Below are positions 1 to 11,916 of a DNA stretch of 64,000 bases, piece by piece (position 1 is the first letter of the stretch; every line of letters starts with the position of its first letter). The DNA is from Bacteroidetes bacterium UKL13-3 (GTDB lineage Bacteria; Bacteroidota; Bacteroidia; UKL13-3), in contig CP012155.1 in NCBI GenBank assembly GCA_001602415.1, forward strand, positions 2,164,223-2,228,222, read 5' to 3'. A model generated the notes under the pieces. The model was not told where the DNA came from. It was given only the letters and a program-made list of their open reading frames with translations, and ran no database searches. Made by a program: the position numbers and the translations under genes.

Positions 1-98
1 TTCGCCTTTTTTAGTTGGCTCATTTATTCATAACAGGAGCACTCTGCTTTTTCAAAAATCTCATCCCGCTAAAGGCTAGGAGCCAATAGCCTCCGCTC

Positions 99-1202
99 TT
101 AATTCATCAGCTTCACGAAATCATCAAACAAATAGTTCGAATCATGAGGACCCGGAGCTGCTTCGGGGTGGTATTGCACCGAGAATGCTTTTCTGCTTTT
201 CAGTCGAATTCCCTCAATGGTATTATCGTTAAGGTTAATGTGTGTAATTTCAACATCCGGATGTTTTTCGATGTCCTCAGCCTTCACTGCAAATCCGTGA
301 TTTTGTGATGTAATTTCACATACACCTGTGATGATGTTTTTCACTGGATGGTTTAGTCCACGGTGACCATTGTGCATTTTATATGTTTTCAGTCCGTTCG
401 CTTCTGCCAACATTTGGTGTCCTAAACAAATTCCAAACAACGGAACATTCTTATCCAAAATAGCCCTAACCGTATCAACAGCATATTCCATAGTTGCCGG
501 ATCACCCGGACCGTTTGAAATCATAAATCCATCCGGCTTAAATTTCATCATCTCATCAAAACTTGTTTTGCCGTTAAATACTGCCAAGTAACAGCCGCGA
601 TTAACCAAGTTACGAAGAATGTTTTTCTTTACTCCTAAATCAAGCACGGCCACACGTTTAACCGCAGTAGCTTCATTACCCATATAGTAGGTTTCTTTTG
701 TAGATACTTGTGACGACAATTCCAATCCGGCCATTGACGGAACACTTTTAAGTTCAGCAAGCAATTCATCCACTGTCTTTTCCTCGGAAGAAATAATGGC
801 ATTCATAGCGCCTTTACTGCGCACATGTAAAACCAACTCGCGGGTATCAATACCTGTAATACCAACAACGTTGTTTAGTGCAAAATAATCTTGTACAGTG
901 CTGTCGGCTTGTTTGCGAGAATAAGGAACGTTAAAGTCTTTACAAACCAAGCCAGATATTTTGATGGATTCCGACTCAATTTCATCGGTATGAATTCCGT
1001 AGTTTCCAATGTGAACGTTGGTTTGAACCAATATTTGCCCGAAATAAGAGGGATCTGTGAATACTTCTTGGTAGCCAGTCATTCCTGTATTGAAACAGAT
1101 TTCACCGGTGGTTGTTCCCATTTTTCCAATAGAAATTCCTTTGAAAACGGTGCCATCTTCGAGAACTAAAGTGGCAGGGAATTTTGTAATTGACTTGTTC
1201 AA
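99..1202 (-). CDS. carA: Carbamoyl-phosphate synthase small subunit
   Basis: Glutaminase subunit of carbamoyl-phosphate synthase, which releases ammonia from glutamine for the large subunit (CarB) in arginine and pyrimidine synthesis in the cytoplasm. The 367 residues cover the N-terminal CPSase small domain (ATLVLEDGTVFKG at residues 10-22) and a class I glutamine amidotransferase domain with the nucleophile Cys259 in FGICLGHQ and the His345/Glu347 pair in QYHPEA. The start is a TTG: no ATG lies in frame before residue 28, and a good -7 box ends only about 17 bases upstream, so the 5' leader is very short. carB is not in this window. The 98 bases downstream hold no gene I can recognise. Confidence 0.97.
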   Translation of the reverse strand: MNKSITKFPATLVLEDGTVFKGISIGKMGTTTGEICFNTGMTGYQEVFTDPSYFGQILVQTNVHIGNYGIHTDEIESESIKISGLVCKDFNVPYSRKQADSTVQDYFALNNVVGITGIDTRELVLHVRSKGAMNAIISSEEKTVDELLAELKSVPSMAGLELSSQVSTKETYYMGNEATAVKRVAVLDLGVKKNILRNLVNRGCYLAVFNGKTSFDEMMKFKPDGFMISNGPGDPATMEYAVDTVRAILDKNVPLFGICLGHQMLAEANGLKTYKMHNGHRGLNHPVKNIITGVCEITSQNHGFAVKAEDIEKHPDVEITHINLNDNTIEGIRLKSRKAFSVQYHPEAAPGPHDSNYLFDDFVKLMN

Positions 1203-1218
1203 GGTTGGTTAGATTTGG

Positions 1219-1227
1219 GCAAAGATA
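1219..1227 (-). promoter_or_regulatory. -7 promoter box of carA
   Basis: Read on the minus strand the bases are TATCTTTGC, an exact match to the Bacteroidota -7 consensus TAnnTTTG. It lies 17 bases before the TTG start of carA and supports that start. Confidence 0.6.
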
Positions 1228-1502
1228 ATCAATCTGAATATTTTGCCGCACCTATCCTTCAAAAATGATTTCCCACATCCTGCAATCACAATACAGTCAA
1301 GGGCTTTACTACACTAATTGTCAATAAGATTAGCACTCATTTTGGCGCATTCAATCCTAAGAAATGACAATTATCAATCCGTAAATCTCAAACCTTCCAC
1401 TTCATCCATCTTCCAAGTTCCAACTTCTTTCTAGTGAGCATTCCTGAGGTCTACTTCGGTAAACGCAGTATGACAATCCTCACCTCCGAAATCCGTATTG
1501 CT
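1228..1502. other. Intergenic, no gene seen
   Basis: About 275 bases between the carA promoter and the DUF3467 gene. I see no open frame with family signatures, no RNA gene and no clear hairpin terminator. Confidence 0.5.
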
Positions 1503-1811
1503 TTACGCTTGCCCTGTTGGCCCACCAAAATTCATTGGAATTGGTGGTGCTTCGTTAATGCTGATATGGCCGTTTTGTTCTTCGTATTTATTTACGTTAT
1601 CACTCAGGGCAATTAACAAACGTTTTGCATGCTCAGGTGTAAGGATTATTCTTGATTTTACTTTTGCCTTGGGAATGCCCGGCATTACCCGAATAAAATC
1701 AACTACAAACTCGGAGTTTGAATGCGTGATAATTGCTAAGTTACTATAGATACCTTCAGCCATTTCCTCGCTGAGTTCGATGTTTAACTGGTTGTCGTTT
1801 TTGTTTTCCAT
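1503..1811 (-). CDS. DUF3467 family protein
   Basis: A 102-residue cytoplasmic protein of the DUF3467 family, whose biochemical role is unknown. The recognisable part is the conserved middle with YSNLAIITHSNSEFVVDF, followed by a segment of charged and aliphatic residues and a loop rich in Pro and Gly at the end (PPIPMNFGGPTG). In many Bacteroidota a gene of this family lies next to rpoC, as it does here with one small gene between. The ATG start is preceded by a -7 box ending 17 bases upstream, so it is probably transcribed on its own rather than by read-through from rpoC. Confidence 0.85.
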   Translation of the reverse strand: MENKNDNQLNIELSEEMAEGIYSNLAIITHSNSEFVVDFIRVMPGIPKAKVKSRIILTPEHAKRLLIALSDNVNKYEEQNGHISINEAPPIPMNFGGPTGQA

Positions 1812-1827
1812 GTTCTGTTTCTAAAAA

Positions 1828-1836
1828 TCAAAAATA
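1828..1836 (-). promoter_or_regulatory. -7 promoter box of the DUF3467 gene
   Basis: Minus-strand TATTTTTGA matches TAnnTTTG and lies 17 bases before the ATG of the DUF3467 gene. Confidence 0.5.
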
Positions 1837-2021
1837 CATTGTTTTATTATTGCTGCGAAAATAAAATAAAAGACCTTCTAAAATCGCTATGGCGATAAGC
1901 CTAGGCTACAATTGGTTTTGCGGTTTTCTTGAATATTTAAAACCGTAAAATGTAAAACCGCCAAAGTAACCACACCAATAAGGTCGCTGAAAGTGCTGCT
2001 ATTCCGCGTAACCTTCGCTAG

Positions 2022-2378
2022 TTAAAACAGGTAATCTATGTTTTCTGACGGTTCATCAGGTAAATACGCAACAGCAATGCTATCGTCAATATTCAACTCT
2101 ATACCTTTACTATCATATTTGTACATTACACCACCCTTAAATGCTGCGTTATTCAAAGTAAAACAATAATGATACTTCACCGTATCGCCTCTTTTACTCA
2201 TCAGAAACTTCTTTTCACAAATGAGTGCCTTCAATACTTTTCCGCGATTGCCCAGCTCTTTCCATTTCCACTCTTTTTGAACCACTTTGAATGCTACAAA
2301 TGGCAATACACAGAAGAGAATAAAAGCCCATACCTTATACCTTACAATAAAGTTGATTATATTGGTTTGAACACTCAT
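2022..2378 (-). CDS. Hypothetical single-span membrane protein
   Basis: A 118-residue protein that I do not recognise with certainty. Residues about 13-31 form one hydrophobic membrane segment (YKVWAFILFCVLPFVAFKV), followed by a soluble domain of alternating strands ending in a short acidic tail. The layout of one membrane helix plus a small beta-rich domain with a motif like DDSIAVAYLPDEPS resembles DUF3592-type proteins, where that motif reads 'VxYLPxxPxxA'. No partner is suggested by the neighbours: it lies downstream of rpoC beyond a terminator and upstream of the DUF3467 gene on the same strand. Confidence 0.6.
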   Translation of the reverse strand: MSVQTNIINFIVRYKVWAFILFCVLPFVAFKVVQKEWKWKELGNRGKVLKALICEKKFLMSKRGDTVKYHYCFTLNNAAFKGGVMYKYDSKGIELNIDDSIAVAYLPDEPSENIDYLF

Positions 2379-2599
2379 TTATGATATGTAAATTAATTCT
2401 TTATCCTTCACTTTGTTGATTGAAGTATGGAACTTAAAACACACATGAGCAATAGCTTTGGTTAGTTCAATTTTAAGAATAGTGATTCTTCACACAAAAA
2501 TCAGATTTTTAAACTTTACACACTTTTTTGGACAGATTCTTCGTTTTAAGATACTGTCCAAAATATCCCATGGTATCTGTCATCCCCAATGCCAATAAA

Positions 2600-2632
2600 C
2601 AAAAAAAGGCACCCTGATTTAGGATGCCTTTC
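2600..2632 (-). terminator. Rho-independent terminator after rpoC
   Basis: AAAGGCA (2605-2611) pairs with TGCCTTT (2625-2631) around a loop of about 13 bases. On the minus strand the stem is followed by a run of T. It lies about 30 bases after the rpoC stop codon. Confidence 0.75.
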
Positions 2633-2661
2633 AAGTATAATTTAGGTAAAAACTAGTTTGA

Positions 2662-5600
2662 CTATTGACCTTTAGAAGCCATCAACATATCATACTCTTC
2701 TTGTGAACCTACGATGAGTTTTTCGTACTCACGGATACCGGTACCGGCAGGAATCAAGTGACCAACAATTACGTTTTCTTTCAAACCTAACATATGATCC
2801 ACTTTACCTGAGATAGCAGCTTCGTTTAACACTTTAGTAGTTTCCTGGAACGATGCAGCACTCATAAAGCTGGCAGTACCCAAAGATGCTTTGGTGATAC
2901 CCATAATTACTTGTGCAGCAGTTGCAGGCTGTGCATCACGAACCTCAACAAGTTTCATCGCTTTACGCTTCAACATTGAGTTTTCGTCACGTAACTTACG
3001 TACGCTCACAATCTGACCTGCTTTTAAGTTTGCCGAATCTCCTGCATCAACTACAACTTTCTTATCATAAATCCAGTCGTTGGTTAATTTGAAGTTCCAC
3101 TTATCTGCATTTTCTCCTTCAAGGAACAAAGTATCACCCGGATCTTCCACATTCAGTTTTTGCATCATTTGACGCACGATAACTTCAATGTGTTTATCGT
3201 TGATTTTTACCCCTTGTAAGCGGTATACCTCTTGAATACCGTTGGTGATGTAACGTTGTACAGCCAATGGACCTTCAATACGAAGAATATCTTGTGGAGA
3301 AATCGACCCATCAGAAAGAGATGAACCTGCTTTTACGAAATCATTTTCTTGAACCAAGATATGTTTCGACAATGGAACCATGTATTTCTTTTGATCGCCA
3401 TCGCGTGAAGTAATCAAAATTTCACGGTTACCACGTTTGATACCACCAAACGTAACAACACCATCAATCTCGGTAACAACTGCAGGATTTGAAGGATTAC
3501 GAGCCTCGAACAACTCAGTAACACGTGGTAAACCTCCCGTGATATCTCGGGTTTTACCGATTACACGTGGAATCTTAACCAAAATCTCTCCTGCATTCAT
3601 TTGAGCACCTTCTTCAACGATAATGTGCGCACCTACCGGAATATTGTATTCTTTAATGGTAGCACCTTTTTTATCAGCAACAATAATCGAAGGAATTTTG
3701 GTTTTATCTTTTGATTCGATAATTACTTTTTCCTTGTGACCTGTTTGCTCATCACTTTCTTCTTTAAAAGTGATGTTTTCGATGATGTTTTCAAACTTCA
3801 CTGCACCCGCAAATTCGGAAAGGATTACGGCATTGTATGGATCCCATGTACATACACGATCTCCTTTTTCAACCTTTTGTCCGTTTTTCACAAATAAGTG
3901 CGCTCCGTAAGGGATATTCATGGTAATGATAGTATTACCTGTTTTCTCATCGACAATACGAATCTCACCTTGACGACCGATTACAGTATCTACTTTTCCT
4001 TCTTCAACCGTATTTAATACAACAGTTTTGATTTCTTCGAACTCAAGTTTACCACCGAACTTAGCGTTCATTTGGCTTTCACTTGCAATGTTTGAAGCAG
4101 TACCTCCCACGTGGAACGTACGGAGTGTTAACTGTGTACCCGGCTCACCAATTGATTGAGCTGCAATAACACCAACAGCTTCACCACGCTGAGCCATGCG
4201 GCCCGAAGCAAGGTTACGTCCGTAACATTTTGCACAACATCCAATTTGTGTTTCGCAGGTAAGTACTGAGCGAATTTCAACTGTTTCAATTGGCGAAGCA
4301 TCAATCTTCGTTGCAATTTCTTCAGTGATTTCGTCACCCGATTTGCAATACATTTCTCCGGTTAACGGATCATAAACATCATGCAAACTGGTACGACCTA
4401 AGATACGCTCGTATAATGTTTCTACCACCTCTTCATTATCTTTCAACGCTGAAGTAGGAATACCACGCAATGTTCCACAATCTGGTTCGTTTACAACAAC
4501 ATCTTGAGCTACGTCATGCAACCTACGAGTTAAGTAACCTGCATCCGCAGTTTTCAAAGCCGTATCCGCCAAACCTTTACGCGCACCGTGGGTAGAAATA
4601 AAGTACTCGATAACCGAAAGACCTTCTTTGAAGTTCGATAAAATTGGATTCTCGATGATCTCCCCTGTTCCACCACTGGTGTTTTTCTGAGGTTTTGCCA
4701 TCAATCCACGCATACCACCCAACTGACGAATTTGCTCTTTCGAACCACGCGCACCTGAATCCAACATCATGTAAACTGGATTGAATCCTTGTTGGTCTTC
4801 TTTCAATTGTTTTAATACGGTATCAGCCAAACGAGAGTTTACGCGTGTCCAGATATCAATTACCTGGTTGTAACGCTCGTTATTGGTAATGAAACCATTG
4901 TTATAGTTACTCCAGATATCATCAACCTCAGCCATTGCAGATTTCACAAACTGCTCTTTCTCGGCCGGGATACTTACATAAGATAAGTTAAATGACAATC
5001 CACCTTTAAATGCGAAGTGGTATCCTAAGTCTTTAATATCATCCAAAAACTTAGCACATTTATCCATTCCGCAATCTTTGATGATTGCACCGATAATATC
5101 ACGTAAACTTTTCTTGGTTAACGACTCATTTACGTAACCATAATCAGTTGGTACAACCTGGTTGAACAGGATACGACCAGTTGTAGTTTCGATGAGTTTG
5201 TTTACCAATACTCCGTTTTCTTTTACATTAGCTTTTACCCTAACCCATGCATGTAAGTCCACTTTCTTTTCGTTGAAAGCAATAATTGCTTCTTCTGCTG
5301 AGTAGAAAGTTAAACCTTCACCTTTAACGTGAAATTCAGGAGTATTTTTACGTCCTTTAGTGATGTAATATAATCCCAACACCATGTCCTGAGAAGGAAC
5401 CGCAATAGGCGCTCCGTTTGCAGGGTTTAAGATATTGTGAGAAGCTAACATCAACATTTGGGCTTCTAAAATTGCTGCATTTCCGAGTGGAACGTGCACA
5501 GCCATTTGGTCACCGTCAAAATCCGCATTAAATCCTGTACATACCAATGGATGTAACTGGATAGCTTTACCTTCAACCAATTTAGGTTGGAAAGCTTGAA

Positions 5601-6942
5601 TACCCAATCTATGGAGTGTAGGAGCACGGTTAAGCAACACAGGATGTCCTTTTAAGATGTTCTCCAAAATATCCCAAATCACTGCTTCTTTACGATCCAC
5701 TAATTTCTTAGCCGATTTTACCGTTTTAACGATACCACGCTCCAATAATTTACGGATAATAAACGGCTTGAATAACTCAGCCGCCATGTTTTTAGGAATA
5801 CCGCATTCGTGTAATTTTAATTGAGGTCCAACCACAATTACCGAACGACCCGAATAATCCACACGTTTACCCAATAAGTTTTGACGGAAACGACCTTGTT
5901 TACCCTTAAGCATATCGCTTAATGATTTTAACGGACGGTTACCTTCAGTTTTTACAGCACTTACACGTCTGGTGTTATCAAATAATGAATCAACAGCTTC
6001 TTGTAACATACGTTTTTCATTACGTAAGATTACCTCAGGAGCTTTGATTTCCATTAAACGTTTCAAACGGTTGTTGCGAATAATTACACGTCTGTACAAG
6101 TCATTCAAATCCGAAGTTGCAAAACGACCACCTTCCAATGGAACGAGTGGACGCAACTCTGGAGGAATAACTGGTAATATTTTTACTACCATCCACTCAG
6201 GACGGTTATCGCCATGAATTTGTGATGCACGGAAGCCTTCGATTACTTTCAAACGTTTCAACGCTTCAGTTTTACGTTGTTGTGAAGTTTCGGTATTTGC
6301 TTTTACGCGCAAATCAAAACTTAACGTATCAAGGTCGATGCGGGACAGTAAGAACCACAATGCTTCACCACCCATTTTAGCGATGAATTTGTTTGGATCT
6401 TCATCATCCAAATGTTGATTATCTTTTGGCAAAGAATCTAAGATGTCTAAATACTCTTCCTCTGTTATGAGGTCGTACTTCAAAACACCATCCGTTGCTT
6501 TTAAACCTGGTTGACAAACTACATAACGTTCGTAGTAAATAACCATGTCCAATTTCTTGGTAGGTATACCTAAAAGGTAACCAATTTTATTAGGCAACGA
6601 ACGGAAATACCAGATATGAGCTACAGGCACAACAAGGTTGATGTGTCCGATACGCTCGCGTCTTACTTTTTTCTCTGTTACCTCAACACCGCAACGATCG
6701 CACACGATACCTTTGTAGCGAATACGTTTGTATTTACCGCAATGGCATTCGTAATCTTTTATAGGTCCAAAAATCCTTTCGCAAAACAAACCACCCATCT
6801 CCGGTTTAAAAGAGCGGTAGTTAATTGTTTCAGGTTTGGTTACTTCACCAAATGACTTAGTCAGGATCGATTCCGGAGAAGACAATCCGATTCTGATTTT
6901 GGTAAAGTTGCTTTTAATTTTTTGATCTTTTTTTAATGACAT
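2662..6942 (-). CDS. rpoC: RNA polymerase beta' subunit
   Basis: Largest subunit of the core RNA polymerase, holding the catalytic magnesium. The 1426 residues include the N-terminal zinc-binding cysteines (CHCGKYKR and CDRCGVEV near residues 65-85), the active-site motif NADFDGDQM near residue 470, and the second zinc cluster near residues 815-900. Length and domain order are normal for Bacteroidota. It follows rpoB with a 90-base gap that contains a strong hairpin, and ends in a clear terminator. Confidence 0.99.
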   Translation of the reverse strand: MSLKKDQKIKSNFTKIRIGLSSPESILTKSFGEVTKPETINYRSFKPEMGGLFCERIFGPIKDYECHCGKYKRIRYKGIVCDRCGVEVTEKKVRRERIGHINLVVPVAHIWYFRSLPNKIGYLLGIPTKKLDMVIYYERYVVCQPGLKATDGVLKYDLITEEEYLDILDSLPKDNQHLDDEDPNKFIAKMGGEALWFLLSRIDLDTLSFDLRVKANTETSQQRKTEALKRLKVIEGFRASQIHGDNRPEWMVVKILPVIPPELRPLVPLEGGRFATSDLNDLYRRVIIRNNRLKRLMEIKAPEVILRNEKRMLQEAVDSLFDNTRRVSAVKTEGNRPLKSLSDMLKGKQGRFRQNLLGKRVDYSGRSVIVVGPQLKLHECGIPKNMAAELFKPFIIRKLLERGIVKTVKSAKKLVDRKEAVIWDILENILKGHPVLLNRAPTLHRLGIQAFQPKLVEGKAIQLHPLVCTGFNADFDGDQMAVHVPLGNAAILEAQMLMLASHNILNPANGAPIAVPSQDMVLGLYYITKGRKNTPEFHVKGEGLTFYSAEEAIIAFNEKKVDLHAWVRVKANVKENGVLVNKLIETTTGRILFNQVVPTDYGYVNESLTKKSLRDIIGAIIKDCGMDKCAKFLDDIKDLGYHFAFKGGLSFNLSYVSIPAEKEQFVKSAMAEVDDIWSNYNNGFITNNERYNQVIDIWTRVNSRLADTVLKQLKEDQQGFNPVYMMLDSGARGSKEQIRQLGGMRGLMAKPQKNTSGGTGEIIENPILSNFKEGLSVIEYFISTHGARKGLADTALKTADAGYLTRRLHDVAQDVVVNEPDCGTLRGIPTSALKDNEEVVETLYERILGRTSLHDVYDPLTGEMYCKSGDEITEEIATKIDASPIETVEIRSVLTCETQIGCCAKCYGRNLASGRMAQRGEAVGVIAAQSIGEPGTQLTLRTFHVGGTASNIASESQMNAKFGGKLEFEEIKTVVLNTVEEGKVDTVIGRQGEIRIVDEKTGNTIITMNIPYGAHLFVKNGQKVEKGDRVCTWDPYNAVILSEFAGAVKFENIIENITFKEESDEQTGHKEKVIIESKDKTKIPSIIVADKKGATIKEYNIPVGAHIIVEEGAQMNAGEILVKIPRVIGKTRDITGGLPRVTELFEARNPSNPAVVTEIDGVVTFGGIKRGNREILITSRDGDQKKYMVPLSKHILVQENDFVKAGSSLSDGSISPQDILRIEGPLAVQRYITNGIQEVYRLQGVKINDKHIEVIVRQMMQKLNVEDPGDTLFLEGENADKWNFKLTNDWIYDKKVVVDAGDSANLKAGQIVSVRKLRDENSMLKRKAMKLVEVRDAQPATAAQVIMGITKASLGTASFMSAASFQETTKVLNEAAISGKVDHMLGLKENVIVGHLIPAGTGIREYEKLIVGSQEEYDMLMASKGQ

Positions 6943-6988
6943 ATTGTTGTCGTTATTTCTTTAAATGTTGTTGAGTAAAATGAATAAA

Positions 6989-7020
6989 AGAGATTGCATC
7001 ACACTTGTCATGCAATCTCT
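6989..7020 (-). terminator. Hairpin between rpoB and rpoC
   Basis: AGAGATTGCAT (6989-6999) and ATGCAATCTCT (7010-7020) form a perfect 11-bp stem with a 10-base loop. On the minus strand a T-rich stretch follows, so it has the form of a weak intrinsic terminator or an RNA-processing hairpin within the rpoBC transcript. Confidence 0.55.
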
Positions 7021-7032
7021 ATTCAAATAGGT

Positions 7033-10000
7033 TTACTCAAGTGTTAAATCAAGACCCAATCCTCTTAACTCATGAACCAATACATTGAATGATTCAGGAA
7101 TACCCGGTTGTGGTAAGTTATCACCTTTAACAATTGCCTCGTAGGTTTTCGCTCTTCCGATGATATCATCCGACTTAATGGTAAGGATTTCTTGCAAGAT
7201 ATTGGCTGCACCAAATGCTTCGAGTGCCCAAACCTCCATCTCACCAAAACGCTGACCTCCAAATTGAGCTTTACCACCCAATGGTTGTTGCGTAATTAAT
7301 GAATATGGTCCGATTGAACGCGCGTGCATCTTATCATCCACCATGTGACCTAGTTTCAGCATGTAAATCACACCTACTGTTGTCGGTTGGTGGAAACGGT
7401 CACCCGATAATCCATCATACAGGTAAGTTTTACCGTATTCAGGAATTCCGGCTTTGCGGCAGTATTCCAACATTTGTTCTTCTGTAGCACCATCAAAAAT
7501 TGGAGTTGCAAATTTAACGCCCAATTCAACAGCCGCCCATCCCATAACGGTTTCGTAAATCTGACCCAAGTTCATACGTGAAGGTACACCTAGTGGATTC
7601 AATACGATATCAACCGGTCTTCCGTCTTCTTGGAATGGTAGATCTTCTTCGCGAACAATACGTGCAACAATACCTTTGTTACCGTGACGACCCGCCATCT
7701 TATCTCCCACTTTCAACTTACGTTTGTTTGCAATGTATACTTTAGCAAGTTTCAAGATACCTGTTGGTAGCTCATCGCCTACTGTAATTGCAAACTCTTT
7801 ACGTCTGAAATCTGCAATCTCCTGGTTCAATCTATTCTTATAGTTTGATAAAACCTGACGGATCGTATCATTCTTATCTGAATCAGTTGTCCAGCTGTTT
7901 GCATTGATATGAGTGTAATCAATCTCATTCAGGTTTTTCATGGTAAACTTGGTTCCTTTCGGAATTAATTCCTCGTTATACACATTAAATACTCCTTGAG
8001 ATGTTTTACCTGAAAGAACAGCAAATAACTTCTCTACCAAAATTCCTTTAATTACTTTGATGTTCTTTTCGTTCTCATCTTGTAATTTAGCAATCTTAGC
8101 TTTGTCGTCTGTTTTTGCAGCTTTCTCTTTTTTGGTACGTGCAAATAATTTTTTCTCGATAACAACACCTGATGATGATGGAGAAGCTTTCAATGAAGCA
8201 TCTTTAACATCACCCGCTTTGTCACCAAAGATTGCACGCAATAATTTCTCTTCAGGTGAAGGTTCAGTTTCGCCTTTAGGAGTGATTTTACCGATTAGGA
8301 TATCTCCCTCTCCTATTTCACAACCTACACGAATCAAACCGTTCTCGTCCAAGTTTTTGGTAGCTTCTTCACTTACGTTTGGAATATCGTTTGTTAATTC
8401 CTCTTCACCACGTTTGGTGTCGCGAACTTCCAATTCGTATTCAGTTACGTGAATAGAAGTAAAGATATCTTCTTTAACTACTTTCTCAGAAATTACAATC
8501 GCATCCTCAAAATTGTAACCTTGCCAAGGCATGAACGCTACTTTTAGGTTACGTCCAATGGCAAGTTCACCACCTTGTGTTGCATAACCTTCACACAATA
8601 CTTTGCCTTTTTCAACTTTATCCCCTTTGCGAACAATAGGTTTTAAGTTAACGCAAGTATTTTGATTGGTTCTGCGGAATTTGATTAGTTTATATGTTTT
8701 AGTATCGGTACCGAAACTGATTAATTTATCATGTTCGGTTTGCTCATAACGCACTACAATTTCGTTTGCATCCACATATTCAACAATACCTGTTCCTTCT
8801 GCAACGATTAATGTACGTGAATCACGTGCAACTTTACCTTCCAAACCGGTACCTACAACAGGAGCTTCAGGGCGCAACAATGGAACTGCCTGACGCTGCA
8901 TGTTCGATCCCATCAACGCACGATTCGCATCATTGTGTTCCAAAAACGGAATCAAAGAAGCTGCAATCGATACAATTTGGTTTGGAGCGATATCCATATA
9001 CTCGATCTTTTCGCCTTCCACCATTGGGAAATCACCTTCGAAACGAGCTTTTACTTTAGTAGCGGTAAATAAACCACTCTTCTCATCATACTTAGAGTCT
9101 GACTGAGCAATGGTTTTTCCCTCTTCATCTTCGGCACTGAGGTAAACCACAGGCTTATCAATGCGTACTTTTCCTTCGTCAACTTTTAGGTATGGTGTTT
9201 CGATGAAACCCATTCCGTTGATTTTAGCATGCACACATAAAGAAGAAATCAATCCGATATTTGGTCCCTCTGGAGTTTCGATTGTACACAAACGACCGTA
9301 GTGCGTATAGTGAACGTCACGAACCTCGAAACCTGCACGATCACGACTCAAACCACCCGGACCGAGGGCAGACATCCTGCGCTTGTGGGTGATCTCAGCT
9401 AATGGATTCGTTTGATCCATAAACTGTGATAACTGGTTGGTTCCAAAAAATGAATTGATAACAGATGATAATGTTTTGGCATTGATCAAATCGGTTGGTG
9501 TAAATACCTCGTTATCGCGAATATTCATTCGCTCACGGATGGTACGAGCCATACGGGCCAAACCTACACCAAACTGTGAATACAATTGTTCACCAACGGT
9601 ACGCACACGTCTGTTACTTAAGTGGTCAATATCATCCACATCAGCGCGAGAGTTCGACAATTCAATCAAATACTTAATGATCGCAACGATATCATCTTTC
9701 GTTAACACGCGAACTTCTGATGAAGTTGTACGGTTTAACTTACGGTTGATACGGTAACGACCTACTTCTCCTAAATCATAACGTTTATCAGAGAAGAATA
9801 ATTTATCGATAACACCACGGGCCGTTTCTTCATCAGGTGGATCTGCGTTCCTTAACTGACGATAGATGTGCTCATGAGCCTCCTTACCTGAGTTCGATGT
9901 ATCCTTTTGAAGAGTGTTCAAAATGATGGCGAAGTCATTGTGACTTGCTTCGTTTTTGTGAAGAATGATGGTTTTCACATCTGCATCAGTGATTAGATCA

Positions 10001-10851
10001 ATATGCTCGTCTTCTAAAACGGTATCACGCTCAATGATTACCTCGTTACGCTCAATAGAAACTACCTCTCCGGTATCTTCATCTACGAAATCCTCTACCC
10101 ATGTTTTTAGTACCCTTGCAGCCAATTTACGACCTACAACTTTTTTCAAACCGCTCTTGCTAACCTTTACTTCTTCAGCAAGATCAAACAAGTTCAGAAT
10201 GTCTTTATCGGATTCAAATCCGATGGCACGTAACAATGTGGTTACAGGGAATTTTTTCTTACGGTCGATGTAAGCATACATAACGTTATTCACGTCAGTA
10301 GCAAACTCAATCCATGATCCTTTAAACGGAATTACCCTTGCAGAGTAAAGCTTGGTTCCATTGGTATGGTAGCTTTGTCCGAAGAATACTCCCGGTGAAC
10401 GATGTAACTGAGATACAATTACGCGCTCAGCACCATTGATTACAAACGTTCCGCTCGGAGTCATGTATGGGATTGTTCCCAAATACACATCTTGAACAAT
10501 GGTTTGAAAATCTTCGTGCTCAGGATCGTTACATGAAAGCTTTAACTTAGCTTTCAACGGAACATTGTAAGTTAATCCGCGCTCAATACACTCATCAATC
10601 GAGTAGCGTGGTGGATCAACGAAGTAATCCAAAAACTCTAATGTAAAAATGTTCCTTGTGTCTGAAATTGGGAAATTTTCCTGAAATACTTTGTAAAGTC
10701 CCTCATCTAGGCGACTTTCAGATGTTGTATCCAATTGAAAGAACTCTTTAAAGGATTCAATTTGAACATCTAAGAAATCAGGATAATCAATTACTTGTTT
10801 TACAGAAGCGAAACTAATTCTATCTTCTGAATGCATTTTTTTATTAGCCAA
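7033..10851 (-). CDS. rpoB: RNA polymerase beta subunit
   Basis: Second large subunit of the core RNA polymerase and the target of rifampicin. The 1272 residues show the conserved rifampicin pocket region ([19 protein letters not shown] near residue 490, with the usual Asp/Gln, His, Arg and Ser residues of a sensitive enzyme), the flap and the C-terminal switch region with [13 protein letters not shown]. The ATG start gives [14 protein letters not shown], typical of the phylum. It lies downstream of rplL across a hairpin that probably attenuates transcription, the usual arrangement for matching polymerase to ribosomal-protein levels. Confidence 0.99.
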   Translation of the reverse strand: MANKKMHSEDRISFASVKQVIDYPDFLDVQIESFKEFFQLDTTSESRLDEGLYKVFQENFPISDTRNIFTLEFLDYFVDPPRYSIDECIERGLTYNVPLKAKLKLSCNDPEHEDFQTIVQDVYLGTIPYMTPSGTFVINGAERVIVSQLHRSPGVFFGQSYHTNGTKLYSARVIPFKGSWIEFATDVNNVMYAYIDRKKKFPVTTLLRAIGFESDKDILNLFDLAEEVKVSKSGLKKVVGRKLAARVLKTWVEDFVDEDTGEVVSIERNEVIIERDTVLEDEHIDLITDADVKTIILHKNEASHNDFAIILNTLQKDTSNSGKEAHEHIYRQLRNADPPDEETARGVIDKLFFSDKRYDLGEVGRYRINRKLNRTTSSEVRVLTKDDIVAIIKYLIELSNSRADVDDIDHLSNRRVRTVGEQLYSQFGVGLARMARTIRERMNIRDNEVFTPTDLINAKTLSSVINSFFGTNQLSQFMDQTNPLAEITHKRRMSALGPGGLSRDRAGFEVRDVHYTHYGRLCTIETPEGPNIGLISSLCVHAKINGMGFIETPYLKVDEGKVRIDKPVVYLSAEDEEGKTIAQSDSKYDEKSGLFTATKVKARFEGDFPMVEGEKIEYMDIAPNQIVSIAASLIPFLEHNDANRALMGSNMQRQAVPLLRPEAPVVGTGLEGKVARDSRTLIVAEGTGIVEYVDANEIVVRYEQTEHDKLISFGTDTKTYKLIKFRRTNQNTCVNLKPIVRKGDKVEKGKVLCEGYATQGGELAIGRNLKVAFMPWQGYNFEDAIVISEKVVKEDIFTSIHVTEYELEVRDTKRGEEELTNDIPNVSEEATKNLDENGLIRVGCEIGEGDILIGKITPKGETEPSPEEKLLRAIFGDKAGDVKDASLKASPSSSGVVIEKKLFARTKKEKAAKTDDKAKIAKLQDENEKNIKVIKGILVEKLFAVLSGKTSQGVFNVYNEELIPKGTKFTMKNLNEIDYTHINANSWTTDSDKNDTIRQVLSNYKNRLNQEIADFRRKEFAITVGDELPTGILKLAKVYIANKRKLKVGDKMAGRHGNKGIVARIVREEDLPFQEDGRPVDIVLNPLGVPSRMNLGQIYETVMGWAAVELGVKFATPIFDGATEEQMLEYCRKAGIPEYGKTYLYDGLSGDRFHQPTTVGVIYMLKLGHMVDDKMHARSIGPYSLITQQPLGGKAQFGGQRFGEMEVWALEAFGAANILQEILTIKSDDIIGRAKTYEAIVKGDNLPQPGIPESFNVLVHELRGLGLDLTLE

Positions 10852-10902
10852 GGCAATATGGTTTTTATGGTGAATCGATTATCAATCCGTATAAATAGAA
10901 AA

Positions 10903-10929
10903 TTGACCCGCGGCTAAAGCCGGGGTCAA
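10903..10929 (-). terminator. Attenuator-like hairpin between rplL and rpoB
   Basis: TTGACCC (10903-10909) pairs with GGGTCAA (10923-10929); an inner CGGCT/AGCCG adds to the stem. On the minus strand it is followed by TTTTC. Its place between rplL and rpoB fits the partial terminator known at this junction in other bacteria. Confidence 0.7.
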
Positions 10930-10954
10930 ATATGGTTTTAAGTACCCTTTCGGA

Positions 10955-11329
10955 TTACTTAATTTCAACCTCAGCACCAGCTTCTGTAAGCTTAGCTTTA
11001 AGGTCTTCAGCAGTAGCTTTGTCCACACCTTCTTTGATAGGTTTTGGAGCGCCATCAACAAGTTCTTTAGCTTCTTTCAAGCCAAGACCTGTAAGATCTT
11101 TTACTACTTTTACTACGTTTAATTTAGCTTGTCCTGCATTTTTCAAGATTACATCAAAAGATGTTTTCTCAGCAGCAGCTTCACCTGCAGCAGCAGCTGG
11201 AGCGGCAACAGCAACTGCAGCAGCAGCTGGTTCGATACCGTATTCGTCTTTTAGGATGGTTGCTAACTCGTTTACTTCTTTTACTGACAAGTTTACTAAC
11301 TGTTCAGCAAATGCTTTTAAATCTGCCAT
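10955..11329 (-). CDS. rplL: 50S ribosomal protein bL12 (L7/L12)
   Basis: Stalk protein of the large subunit, present in several copies bound to L10 and recruiting translation GTPases. The 124 residues show the N-terminal dimerisation helices, an Ala/Gly-rich hinge near residues 35-53, and the C-terminal domain with [20 protein letters not shown] and the factor-binding stretch [16 protein letters not shown]. Start and length are standard. It sits directly downstream of rplJ. Confidence 0.98.
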   Translation of the reverse strand: MADLKAFAEQLVNLSVKEVNELATILKDEYGIEPAAAAVAVAAPAAAAGEAAAEKTSFDVILKNAGQAKLNVVKVVKDLTGLGLKEAKELVDGAPKPIKEGVDKATAEDLKAKLTEAGAEVEIK

Positions 11330-11382
11330 TGTTTTAAAATTTAAATTGTTATTGTTTATTGTATGTTATTTCTATTGAAAAA

Positions 11383-11904
11383 TTATTCAGGACGTTCAGA
11401 TAATGTTTTAACAATTCCTGCGATTTTACCGCCACCCGATTGTAGGGCTCCGATAACTCTTTGTGCAGGTGATTGTAACAATCCGATAACCTCGCCAATC
11501 AATTCGTTCTTCGACTTCAACTTAGTTAAAGCATCCAACTGATCGTCACCGATGAATACGTCAGAATCGATATACGCTCCCTTTAATGCAGGGATTGTTG
11601 TTTTCTTTCTGAAATCCTTGATGATTTTTGCAGGTGATTTACTATCTGTTGCAAACATCAAAGCTGTATTACCTTTTAAGGTGTCAACTAATTTGCTGTA
11701 GTCTTTATCTGATTTTTCAAGCGCTTTTTCGATTAAAGTGTTTTTAGCCACTTCCATTTCGATTCCGTTCTTGAATAACTCACGTCTTAAAGCACTTGTT
11801 CTTTCAGCGTTTAAACCTTGCACATCAGTTACGTAGATGAAATTATACTCATTAAACTTTTGAGTAAGCATTTCGATTATTTCCCCTTTTTGTTCTTTTT
11901 TCAT
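11383..11904 (-). CDS. rplJ: 50S ribosomal protein uL10
   Basis: Base of the ribosomal stalk; binds 23S rRNA through its N-terminal domain and L7/L12 dimers through the C-terminal helix. The 173 residues begin MKKEQKGEIIEMLTQKF and contain the L10 signature with the segment YVTDVQGLNAERTSALRREL. It is part of the rplKAJL operon, 12 bases after rplA. In other bacteria L10 represses its own operon through a leader upstream of its gene, but with this short spacing I cannot point to such a leader here. Confidence 0.98.
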   Translation of the reverse strand: MKKEQKGEIIEMLTQKFNEYNFIYVTDVQGLNAERTSALRRELFKNGIEMEVAKNTLIEKALEKSDKDYSKLVDTLKGNTALMFATDSKSPAKIIKDFRKKTTIPALKGAYIDSDVFIGDDQLDALTKLKSKNELIGEVIGLLQSPAQRVIGALQSGGGKIAGIVKTLSERPE

Positions 11905-11916
11905 AACTGTGTGTGA

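Noticed and set aside
8057-8452. Plus-strand open frame opposite rpoB
   Set aside because: Shadow of the highly biased rpoB coding sequence; Ser-rich without domains.
10932-11378. Plus-strand open frame opposite rplL
   Set aside because: It mirrors the Ala-rich rplL gene in the opposite strand and has no family features.
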